A stretch of 53,080 nt of DNA, from the NCBI GenBank assembly GCA_018714445.1, contig DVNK01000044.1, positions 1 to 53,080 of the forward strand. Reading direction: 5' to 3'. The notes below the pieces were generated by a model. The model saw only the letters and a list, made by a program, of their open reading frames with translations. It had not been told where the DNA came from and searched no databases. The translations under genes were made by a program, and so were the position numbers. Shown here piece after piece: positions 7,930 to 14,824 of the stretch (positions are counted from its first letter, which is position 1; every line of letters begins with the position of its first letter). Origin of the DNA: Candidatus Fimadaptatus faecigallinarum (GTDB lineage: Bacteria > Bacillota > Clostridia > Christensenellales > Aristaeellaceae).

Positions 7930-8115
7930 TGGAGCCAGTCCCTTGCGGCGCAACGCTCCCCACAGGCTTTCCGGGCGGCGGGCGTGTCCACGATTGCGCA
8001 GTCTTGCCCATAGCCCGACGATGCCGAGGTTTGGATTGCGCCGGCGCATGTTGCGTATGCGCGTCAGTTCCGCCTCAGCATGCTGATCGGGATGGCTGAG
8101 AGGCTTTCGGGAATG
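7930..8115 (-). pseudogene. Decayed IS481-like transposase fragment A
   Basis: The minus-strand frame reads SRKPLSHPDQHAEAEL, RIRNMRRRNPNLGIVGLWAR and LRNRGHARRPESLWGALRRK. This matches the N-terminal helix-turn-helix region of IS481-family transposases (typical phrases are MRRRNPNLG, LWxRLRxRGYxRRPESL). No start is evident, the catalytic DDE domain is missing downstream, and the following residues lose similarity. It is therefore a remnant, not an active element. Its last part is the 48-bp repeat shared with fragment B on the other side of the double-glycine peptide gene. Confidence 0.6.
7934..7981. repeat. 48-bp direct repeat, right copy
   Basis: Partner of 7292-7339. It corresponds to the ESLWGALRRK part of transposase fragment A. 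Confidence 0.75.
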
Positions 8116-8206
8116 ACACGCTGTTTTGTTTTCCATATGGGATGTATGCTGTCCCAAATATATTGTAACTCTACACCATATCAGCTGTAAAATCGTCAAA
8201 AGGGTA

Positions 8207-8236
8207 TTGACAAATCGAGGGGTTCCATGCTATAAT
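8207..8236 (+). promoter_or_regulatory. Promoter of the tRNA-Ser pair
   Basis: Perfect TTGACA (8207-8212) and TATAAT (8231-8236) boxes are spaced by 18 bases and lie about 45 bases before the first tRNA. Confidence 0.85.
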
Positions 8237-8282
8237 AAACAAGCGCGCACGAGAGTGATGCGGGCCGTAAGGCAAGCCATCC

Positions 8283-8368
8283 GGAGAGATGTCCGAGCGG
8301 TTTATGGAGCTAGTCTTGAAAACTAGTGATGCTTAACGGCACCGGGGGTTCGAATCCCTCTCTCTCCG
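8283..8368 (+). tRNA. tRNA-Ser (anticodon TGA)
   Basis: The acceptor stem GGAGAGA (8283-8289) pairs with TCTCTCC (8361-8367), with G as discriminator. The anticodon arm CTAGT-CTTGAAA-ACTAG gives anticodon TGA. A long variable arm follows, and the T arm GGGGG-TTCGAAT-CCC is normal, as in class II serine tRNAs. CCA is not encoded. Confidence 0.95.
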
Positions 8369-8403
8369 CTTTCATTTATTTTATGCGCGTTCTCAAGCGG
8401 CTT

Positions 8404-8492
8404 GGAGAAGTACCCAAGAGGCCGAAGGGGCTCCCCTGCTAAGGGAGTAGTGTGCGATAAGCGCAGCCCGGGTTCAAATCCCGGCTTCTCCG
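8404..8492 (+). tRNA. tRNA-Ser (anticodon GCT)
   Basis: The acceptor stem GGAGAAG (8404-8410) pairs with CTTCTCC (8485-8491), with G as discriminator. The anticodon arm CTCCC-CTGCTAA-GGGAG gives anticodon GCT. The long variable arm (about 8449-8466) is typical of tRNA-Ser. It is probably co-transcribed with the preceding tRNA-Ser. CCA is not encoded. Confidence 0.95.
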
Positions 8493-8495
8493 CTG

Positions 8496-8532
8496 AATGA
8501 CCTGCGATGTTCTGCGTCGCAGGTCATTTTTT
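8496..8532 (+). terminator. Terminator of the tRNA-Ser operon
   Basis: A 12-bp perfect stem (8496-8507 with 8517-8528) and a 9-base loop end in a run of six T residues (8527-8532). Confidence 0.9.
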
Positions 8533-8584
8533 CTTTCAGATGCTGGACGAGGCGGGCAATAGAACCGTAAAAAGCAATATGCCA

Positions 8585-8627
8585 ATATAAAAGCGCCGCC
8601 TGTACTTTACAGACAGCGCTTTTATAT
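8585..8627 (-). terminator. Terminator of the APH-type kinase gene
   Basis: The arms ATATAAAAGCGC (8585-8596) and GCGCTTTTATAT (8616-8627) are perfectly complementary, with a further small stem inside. On the minus strand the T-rich arm sits downstream of the kinase stop codon. Confidence 0.65.
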
Positions 8628-8702
8628 ATCAAAGATTGTAAAAACGCAAGCACATGGATGGCGATTTGGACAAATGATCTGCAGGTCAAGTCGGTTGATG
8701 GC

Positions 8703-9698
8703 TTAATGCGACGAGCCCGCGTAGTCCGCGCCCCATAGCCGCCGATTGAATTCATCGCGTCCCAGACGATCAAGCGCGTCGAGTTTGCGCTTTTCGAAGA
8801 AGTCGGGCAGTGTGCCGCGATCGAAATACCAGATACAGTCCACAAGTATGCCCAGTTTGAGTATGTCGTACAGGTGTGTGCGGTCCAGCGCGGGTATTGG
8901 GCAGATCTGCTCAAACACCGCCAGATATTCCCGCGCCTGCGTCAGATCGATGATGTCCGCGTCTGGCGCAAAATCTGACCAGGTTTCATGGTCGAAGCCC
9001 CGCCGGAAGAAGTCAGTCGCCGATACGATATCAAAATAGAGCCAGGTCTCGTTTGCATCATCGAAGTCGAGCAGCGCCGTGATTTCGTCGTCGCGGTACA
9101 ACACGTTGGTGTAGTAAAAGTCGCAGTGGCACACGCCCTGTTCCATTCCGTGCGGAAGTTCAAGCGTCGCCAGTGCGGCGCGGTACCAGTTCAGCTTGTC
9201 GCGTGCGTTTTGAGTGCCCAGTTGTTGTGCGCGCTGCGTAGCCAGTTCGAGCATCTGAGCCGGTCGGTAGGTCAGCCGCGATTCGCTGCCGGGCAGATGC
9301 AGGCCGCGCGTCAGTGTGTTAAGGCGCGCTATCAATCGTATCAGTGCGTGCGCCTGAGCCGGGCTGGGGGAGGATATGTGTTCGCCCTGAACGTATTCAA
9401 ACAGCATGTAGGGTTTGCCGCGGTACTCGGGCACGCGGTTGTCGGACGGCACTATGCCGGGCGCGCAGGGAAAGCCATGTGCGCTCAGATAGTCCAGCAG
9501 TGCGCGTTCGTATTCGACTTGACGCATGGTTCGGCCCTCATAGTAGCGCAGTATGTATTTGCCCGAATCCAGCTCCAGCAGATAGTTGGTCTCTACGCTG
9601 CCCGCAGCTATCGGCGCGCACTTTCGCAGTGCGCCCAACCCGAACGGCCGTGTCAGCATGTGCAGTTCCGCATTTGAAAATGTGGTTTTACTTGCCAT
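8703..9698 (-). CDS. APH-fold phosphotransferase, homoserine kinase type II-like
   Basis: The 331-residue protein has the aminoglycoside phosphotransferase fold shared by homoserine kinase ThrB2, choline kinases and fructosamine kinases. The catalytic HxDxxxxN motif is H191-C-D193-F-Y-Y-T-N198, and the metal-binding DFDDA follows at 211-215. The N-terminal part (GSVETNYLLELDSGKYILR) is closest to the ThrB2/HSK-II group. AAGGAGAG precedes the ATG at 9698. No threonine pathway genes are adjacent, so the substrate (homoserine, an amino sugar or another alcohol) is not settled. It appears to be a single-gene unit with its own terminator. Confidence 0.8.
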   Translation of the reverse strand: MASKTTFSNAELHMLTRPFGLGALRKCAPIAAGSVETNYLLELDSGKYILRYYEGRTMRQVEYERALLDYLSAHGFPCAPGIVPSDNRVPEYRGKPYMLFEYVQGEHISSPSPAQAHALIRLIARLNTLTRGLHLPGSESRLTYRPAQMLELATQRAQQLGTQNARDKLNWYRAALATLELPHGMEQGVCHCDFYYTNVLYRDDEITALLDFDDANETWLYFDIVSATDFFRRGFDHETWSDFAPDADIIDLTQAREYLAVFEQICPIPALDRTHLYDILKLGILVDCIWYFDRGTLPDFFEKRKLDALDRLGRDEFNRRLWGADYAGSSH

Positions 9699-9761
9699 AT
9701 TGTCTCTCCTTAGTGCGTGGTGCGCAGCTGTGGCACTGGCGCACCTGGATTGTGACGCGGC

Positions 9762-10123
9762 TTATGGCTGAACATGCGCGGCGTGTAATGGCAAATCAGC
9801 GCTTATATTTGAGGTATTGCAGTATATTACTGCAATTGCGCAACGTGCCAATATGCCCAATGTGGACATGTATGTGATCCAGCCGATTGCATACATGTCC
9901 GCAACAGCGATCAGGGCATAATCGCGCCCATGGGCATCAATATCTTGCCCACGAAGCGGCACAGCGCCTTCTTATTCACATGAGCCTTTACGGCTTTGGG
10001 CAATGCATTGTATCCGGCAATCAGAAAGGCGCATTTGCCCATAATCGAAAGCCGAAACAGTACAATCAAGACTGCTGCCGTAACCAAAGTGACAGCGCGG
10101 TCTGCAACGCCGCTGCCCGCCAT
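9762..10123 (-). pseudogene. Frameshifted DUF3784 small membrane protein
   Basis: One minus-strand frame (10123 down to 9911) reads a hydrophobic segment, then GKCAFLIAGYNALPKAVKAH and KKALCRFVGKILMP. This is the conserved core of the DUF3784 family (typically GKG.FLIAGYNTM...KKALCRFMGK). It stops early. The adjacent frame continues at the right place with LIAVADMYAIGW and a second hydrophobic stretch ending IAVIYCNTSN, matching the family's usual IYxNTGN ending. Joining them needs one base change near 9918-9922. No strong ribosome binding site is seen. From 10124 to the MATE gene at 10347 I see no gene. Confidence 0.6.
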
Positions 10124-10346
10124 AGATGGCGTGCCTTATGGCGAAGTCGCATAATGTGTTGTGCGCTATTGACGACGATTGTCAGAGCAGATTCGGCGCG
10201 CATGCATAAATGTCGCGGCCGGTCAGCCGCTAGCGAGGGTATGCAAATGCATCGAACACAATCGTAAGTTGGCATGTCAAGAGCGACACCGTCGGCGCTG
10301 TGCGTTTGAATCGAGGTCGAAAGCGGGGCATTGCGTCGCGGCATGC

Positions 10347-11723
10347 TTACCGCGCCGCGACAGCGTCGTCCTTAGGCTGCCTGCGCGCGTATATCAGATA
10401 CCAGATGTACATGCCGCCGCCGCGCAGCAATGCGCCTAAACTCATGCCCCACCAGATGCCATCCAGCCCCAGTGGTCCGCGCGACAGCAGGTACGCCAAC
10501 AGCACGCGCAACATGTTGGTCGATATGCTTATTATTGATGGCGGCGCGGTATGGCCCAGCCCGCGGAACGCGCCCGATGCCACGCCTTCAAGACAGCCGG
10601 CTATCTGGCACAATGCCAGTATGCGCAGCAGCGATGTGCCCGCCGCTATCGATTCCGTCTCGCCCGGCAGGAATACGCCAAGTATCGCGCTGCCGCCAAA
10701 GTACAACAGTGCGGTGACCACCACGCCCCACAGCGCCATTGCCATCGATGAAATCCGCACGCCTTCATGCACGCGCCGCCAATGGCCCGCGCCGAAGTTC
10801 TGGCCCACAAACGCGCCTATCGCCGACGAGAATCCGCCCGCTATCAACCAGGACAGGCTCTCTATCTGCGAGCCGACCTTTTGCGCGGCTATCGCGCCTG
10901 CGCCCCATTCGGCTATCATGCGCGACACAATCATCGACAGAAACGTGAAAAAGAAGCTCTCGATGCACACCGGCGTGGACCAGCGCAGTATCTGCAACGC
11001 ATGCTTGAGTGAGGGCAATGCGTTCAACCTGAGCGTGCGCAGCGGCTTGAAGCGCGCGTTCAGCATGACTGCGATCGACAATACGCCCGCCAGTATCTGT
11101 GCTGCCGCGGTGGCTACGGCGGCGCCTGCGACGCCCTGACCCAGGCCCAGTATGAACAGCGGGTCCAGCGCCATGTTCGCGCCCAGGCCGATGAGGTTTA
11201 TTATGAACGGCACGCGCGAATTGCCACTGCCATTGAATATACCCGTGACCGCGGCGGTTATGAACGTAAACGGCAGCCCGGCGCAGATAATCAGCATGTA
11301 GTTTATTGCGTCGGCGACTACATCGGCCTCCTGTATCGCAAAGAACCCCACCAGCGGCACGCGGAATATGCCCAGTACCAGGGCATAGAGCAGTCCGCAC
11401 GCCACGGACAGCCAGAATCCGGCCGCCGCGAACACGCCTGCCTCGTCGGCACGCTCCTTGCCCAGACTTTGGGATACGCCGATCTCCGCGCCTATGCGCG
11501 CCAGCATCTGGAAAGCGACCGACAGCCACATGTACATGCCTACGGTGCCTGAGGCGGCCACGGCATGACTGCCTATCTTGCCCAGCCAGAACATGTCGGT
11601 CATGTTGTATGCCATCTGAATAATCTGCGTGCCCATTATGGGCAGCGCGACCAGCAACAGCTTGTTGAGTATGCTGCCGCGCGTCAGGTCGTACTTTTCG
11701 GAACGGTTTGCCTTGGCGTTCAC
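10347..11723 (-). CDS. MATE family multidrug/metabolite efflux transporter
   Basis: The product (459 residues from the chosen GTG) is a 12-helix MATE exporter of the DinF/NorM superfamily. Typical phrases are LLLVALPIMGTQIIQMAYNM near the N terminus, DMFWLGKIGSHAVAASG, and the second-half counterpart GAGAIAAQKVGSQIES. MATE proteins exchange organic cations or other compounds for Na+ or H+. A longer frame reaches 11816, but the only decent ribosome binding site, GAAAGGA at 11735-11741, fits the GTG at 11723 best. The ATG at 11735 overlaps that site. No regulator gene is adjacent, and the substrate is unknown. Confidence 0.88.
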   Translation of the reverse strand: MNAKANRSEKYDLTRGSILNKLLLVALPIMGTQIIQMAYNMTDMFWLGKIGSHAVAASGTVGMYMWLSVAFQMLARIGAEIGVSQSLGKERADEAGVFAAAGFWLSVACGLLYALVLGIFRVPLVGFFAIQEADVVADAINYMLIICAGLPFTFITAAVTGIFNGSGNSRVPFIINLIGLGANMALDPLFILGLGQGVAGAAVATAAAQILAGVLSIAVMLNARFKPLRTLRLNALPSLKHALQILRWSTPVCIESFFFTFLSMIVSRMIAEWGAGAIAAQKVGSQIESLSWLIAGGFSSAIGAFVGQNFGAGHWRRVHEGVRISSMAMALWGVVVTALLYFGGSAILGVFLPGETESIAAGTSLLRILALCQIAGCLEGVASGAFRGLGHTAPPSIISISTNMLRVLLAYLLSRGPLGLDGIWWGMSLGALLRGGGMYIWYLIYARRQPKDDAVAAR

Positions 11724-11884
11724 TTGCGATATCATCCTTTCATGCGGCGATATGCGCCGCGCGTTTGCGTCAGGCGCAGTCATTAGGTGCGGCAAGCGCC
11801 GCCAGTTGCGCCTCAAATCAGAATACTATATCATATAGCGGATCGTTTGTCCAGCGCAGCATTATTTCGCGAGTATTAACTGAA

Positions 11885-12205
11885 GCCTCAGCTTGCGTAT
11901 GGGCTGCCCTGATGAGCCGTCGCCCGACATGTCTCAGGCCGGCCTCAGCTTGCGTATGGTGACCTGCCCTGATGAGCCGTCGCCCGGAATGTCTCAGGCC
12001 GGCCTTAGCTTGAGTATGGGGCCTGCCCTGATGAGCCGTCGCCCGGCATGACCCAAGCCGGCCTCAGCTGTGCGTATGGTGACCCGCCCTGATGAGCCGT
12101 CGCCCGGCATGGCTCAGGTCGGCCTCAGCTGTGCGTATGGGGCCTGTCCTGATGAGCTGTCGCCCGGCATGACCCAAGCCGGCCTCAGCTTGCGTATGCG
12201 GACCA
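11885..12205. repeat. Five and a half tandem copies of a ~60-bp GC-rich unit
   Basis: The unit runs roughly GCCTCAGCTTGCGTATGG, a variable GxCCTGCC, CTGATGAGCCGTCGCCCGG, then CATGxCTCAGGCC. The anchor CTGATGAG begins at 11909, 11969, 12028, 12089 and 12149, giving periods of 60, 59, 61 and 60. A sixth copy decays after about 12205. The changing period argues against coding. Copies are imperfect with scattered substitutions, and there are no spacers, so it is not a CRISPR array. It fills the gap between the convergent-to-tail MATE and peptidoglycan-binding genes. The function is unknown. Confidence 0.9.
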
Positions 12206-12267
12206 GCCGCGACGGGCATACGCGTCGCCGGTTCGCGCGTCAGCGCTGTGACCGGGCATATGGAGCA

Positions 12268-12295
12268 AACAAAAGCCGGCAGGCATGCCGGCTTT
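12268..12295 (-). terminator. Terminator of the peptidoglycan-binding protein gene
   Basis: A perfect 9-bp stem AAAGCCGGC/GCCGGCTTT (12272-12280, 12287-12295) with a 6-base loop is followed on the minus strand by TTTTGTTTG. Confidence 0.75.
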
Positions 12296-12324
12296 GAACC
12301 GGTATGCCCGCCGGCTGAAACATG

Positions 12325-13239
12325 TCAGCTCAGCACATCTATGCCGTCGGCCACCGCGCGCGGCAGTGTGCGCGATTCGCCTGTCAGCGTAGTGTATTCA
12401 TACGTGCCGCTTATGCGCGCGTATACGGTCAGTCGATTGCCGCCGCTTATGCCATCAAGCGTCTGCGCATCGGCCTCCACGTATATGCGTTGCAGGTCAT
12501 CGGTGACCAGTATCAGTGCGCCTGTATCACCCTGTGCGTTCAATAGCTGCAACACGTTGCCTTCCAGCTGCACCATGCTGTCCTGGAATGCCTCCGGGTC
12601 GGCTGTGTACTCGGCAAAGTCAAACGGCGCGTAGCTGTCGAGATCGAGATTGGCTATGTTGGGATCGGGCTTGTCCGCGTCGGGATTGGGCTTGTCCGCG
12701 CCGGGGTCGGGCTTGTTCGCGCCGGGGTCGGGCTTGTCCGCGTCGGGGTCGGGCTTGACATCGCCGGGCGCGGGCTCAGTTTGATTGACGTCGGTTACGG
12801 TTGTTGCGGGTTGACCGTCCTTGGTGAGCGCGCTGTCGGAGAACAGTATCAGCTGATCCAGCACCGACGCCTTGCCGTCGTTCTCCAGGCCGTTGACCTT
12901 CTCGAATTGCTTTACCGCCTTGACCGTCTCGTTGTCGTACTTGCCGTTTGCGCGGGTCATGTAACCCAGCTCGATAAGGCGTTCCTGCAAGCGCGTGACG
13001 TCATCGTTTATGTCGTTGCGCTCCAGCGGCGCATAGTCCGCAGAGCCTATCTGCGCTATCATTTCGTCGATGCGCGCGCGCAACTCGAGCAGAGCATCCA
13101 GCTGCTCGTCAGCGTTGTCGTATTCGGAGACTATTTGAACGACCGGATCAAGTTGTTCCGCGTCGTCGTCATGTGCCAGTGCTGCGCCTCCACTGCCCAG
13201 CAGGGCCGTCGCCAGCAATACACTTATGAACTTTTTCAT
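12325..13239 (-). CDS. Secreted peptidoglycan-binding-domain protein
   Basis: The 304-residue protein has a signal peptide (MKKFISVLLATALLGSGGAALA, cleavage near 22; no lipobox). A helical segment follows, then a PG_binding_1 domain at about 77-134 (DVTRLQERLIELGY, KYDNETVKAVKQFEKVNGL). Residues 162-194 are five copies of a 7-residue repeat of the type KPDPGAD, a rigid charged linker. The C-terminal 105 residues (FQDSMVQLEGNVLQLL, GNRLTVYARISGTYEY) look like a small beta-barrel of OB type. The ATG at 13239 follows AAAGGAG. A perfect-spacing promoter lies at 13274-13302. It probably binds cell wall outside the membrane. No catalytic residues are evident. Confidence 0.75.
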   Translation of the reverse strand: MKKFISVLLATALLGSGGAALAHDDDAEQLDPVVQIVSEYDNADEQLDALLELRARIDEMIAQIGSADYAPLERNDINDDVTRLQERLIELGYMTRANGKYDNETVKAVKQFEKVNGLENDGKASVLDQLILFSDSALTKDGQPATTVTDVNQTEPAPGDVKPDPDADKPDPGANKPDPGADKPNPDADKPDPNIANLDLDSYAPFDFAEYTADPEAFQDSMVQLEGNVLQLLNAQGDTGALILVTDDLQRIYVEADAQTLDGISGGNRLTVYARISGTYEYTTLTGESRTLPRAVADGIDVLS

Positions 13240-13273
13240 GCGATGCAAGCTCCTTTCAATTCAATATATACAT

Positions 13274-13302
13274 ATTATATCTTCTTTGGTACGGTCTGTC
13301 AA
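13274..13302 (-). promoter_or_regulatory. Sigma-A promoter of the peptidoglycan-binding gene
   Basis: On the minus strand TTGACA (complement of 13297-13302) and TATAAT (complement of 13274-13279) are spaced by 17 bases. Confidence 0.85.
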
Positions 13303-13369
13303 TCGCAAATCAGAACTGCGCGGCCATCATGTGGGCCGCCACCGCGAGCCCCGTTCTCGCAAGCCACGG

Positions 13370-13398
13370 TTGTAGCGCGCCGGATTGCGTGGTAAAAT
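13370..13398 (+). promoter_or_regulatory. Promoter of the methyltransferase gene
   Basis: TTGTAG (13370-13375) and TAAAAT (13393-13398) are spaced by 17 bases, about 30 bases before the start codon. Confidence 0.6.
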
Positions 13399-13428
13399 AA
13401 TGCTGATATCAGTTAAAGGAGGCGGAAT

Positions 13429-14310
13429 ATGAATACCAATTGGTCGGACTATGTGCAGGGCGTGGGAACGCTGTACCTTTCGCGCATGCTGAGGTTTTCG
13501 AATCAGCACAGGCAGGCATATATGCAGGCGTTCGATTTGGATGGCGCACGGCGATTGCGCATGTTGGAACTGGGTTGCGGACCGGGCGCGCTGACGCAGT
13601 CTCTGGCGCGTTGGTATCCTAACGCCGATATCACAGCGATTGATCTTGATTCTGCGTTTATAGAATTTGCCGCGCACAGGGCGCCGGGGTTGCGCTTTAT
13701 CGAAGCCGATGCGACCGCGTTGCCGTTTGAGGACGGCGAGTTCGACGTGACGATATCCAATACTGTACAGGAACACATCGCGCCGGAGCGCTTCTTTGGC
13801 GAGCAGCATCGCGTATTGAAGCGCGGTGGCGTATGTCTGGTGCTGTCGGCGCGGCGGGGCGTGAACATAGAGGCGGACTGCGTGGCGCAGCAGAGCGATT
13901 TTGAGCGCGACATATGGGCGCGGGTGAGCGAGCGTTGTCGGAACATGGATCGCGACCTCGGCGTGGGCAGGCATGCCATGAGCGAGCGCGAGTTGCCGCA
14001 GGCGATGGAAGCACATGGCTTTGACAATGTGTCCACGCATTACATTGCGGTCAACCTGACTCCGGATGATCCGGATGTCTCGCCTGAAGCCGCGAATGCG
14101 ATGATCGATGCCCAGCGGCGCATGCGACTGGATGCGGTGCAGTCACTGGAGCAGATAGCGCCCGATGTGGTTGGCAAAGCCGAATTGAGCGAGCTGGAGG
14201 CGCATGTCAACCGCAGATACGACGAGCGGCTGGCGCTCTATGATGCTGGCAAGCGCCAGTGGGACGTGAGCGTATCGCTTACGATGGTGGTGCGCGGCGT
14301 TAAGCGGTGA
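13429..14310 (+). CDS. Class I SAM-dependent methyltransferase
   Basis: The 293-residue protein has the class I methyltransferase motifs. Motif I is ELGCGPG at 47-53, the acidic residue after strand 2 is in AIDLDSAF, and FIEADATALPFEDGEFDVTISN carries the post-I and motif II segments typical of the Methyltransf_11 group. Residues after about 150 form a helical C-terminal extension. AAAGGAGG precedes the ATG at 13429. The substrate (small molecule, lipid or quinone) cannot be read from sequence, and no pathway genes are adjacent. Confidence 0.8.
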   Translation: MNTNWSDYVQGVGTLYLSRMLRFSNQHRQAYMQAFDLDGARRLRMLELGCGPGALTQSLARWYPNADITAIDLDSAFIEFAAHRAPGLRFIEADATALPFEDGEFDVTISNTVQEHIAPERFFGEQHRVLKRGGVCLVLSARRGVNIEADCVAQQSDFERDIWARVSERCRNMDRDLGVGRHAMSERELPQAMEAHGFDNVSTHYIAVNLTPDDPDVSPEAANAMIDAQRRMRLDAVQSLEQIAPDVVGKAELSELEAHVNRRYDERLALYDAGKRQWDVSVSLTMVVRGVKR

Positions 14311-14492
14311 TGAATGCTTCAGTATGATGGTCTGACAGTCGCAGCGCCGCAAGTGCGGCTGGCGATTGATCGGCGATGTAAAAATGACGTCCAATAACTC
14401 GATTTATACCATCATGTCAACAACCAGCGGCTGCAGCGCGACATGCGCACGCTTTTTTATGCAATGCCGGACAGGGCAATCCGCTCTATCTT

Positions 14493-14715
14493 AACATGCT
14501 CAACAGCCGCAGCAAGTTGTACAGCCGTTGCAAGCGACAAAGTGCTTTGCAACCTATAAGTCGCAAAACCTGCAACGAGCTGTATAGCTTTGGCGGTGCG
14601 AACACGACATAAACATGCATAACTGCCGCAACAGGCTGTTTAGCGTTGCGCGGATCTGAACAACGCAATATTGCCCGACAGAATCAAAGCCTGTAGCAGG
14701 CTGCGCTGCGCAGTA
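14493..14715. repeat. Degenerate ~60-bp tandem repeats
   Basis: Four loosely similar segments beginning near 14493, 14551, 14611 and 14670 share a CxGCAACxxGCTGTxTAGC-like core. Cores are at about 14507, 14569, 14627 and 14690, giving periods of roughly 58-63. Similarity between copies is low, so this is a tentative call. The rest of the 514-base gap 14311-14824 holds no supported gene. Confidence 0.4.
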
Positions 14716-14722
14716 CTATAAA

Positions 14723-14757
14723 GTGCCGCGTGTGCTCTGAAAAGGCACGCGCGGCAC
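14723..14757 (-). terminator. Terminator of the DUF885 gene
   Basis: A 13-bp stem (14723-14735 with 14745-14757, one G-U pair) with a 9-base loop is followed on the minus strand by TTTATAG. It lies about 70 bases past the DUF885 stop codon. Confidence 0.65.
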
Positions 14758-14824
14758 AAATCGTCAATGCATTGAAATCGTCGGCAGGCGCAAGCGCACT
14801 GCGTCATGTGCGGGCATTAAATGT

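Noticed and set aside
9817-9835. TTGCAGTA-TAT-TACTGCAA inverted repeat as an operator
   Set aside because: It lies inside the decayed DUF3784 coding sequence and is over 110 bases upstream of the nearest gene start, with no promoter beside it.
11909-12170. CTGATGAG in every tandem repeat unit, followed by a GCCG/CGGC stem, recalls the hammerhead ribozyme core
   Set aside because: The obligatory GAAA after stem II is missing (ATG or AATG instead), and no cleavage-site strand completes the fold.
11885-12205. Possible CRISPR array
   Set aside because: The whole ~60-bp unit repeats with mutations; there are no unique spacers and no cas genes.
12070-12297. Open frame through the tandem repeats
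   Set aside because: The repeat period varies between 59 and 61, so the frame changes between copies. No ribosome binding site is seen.
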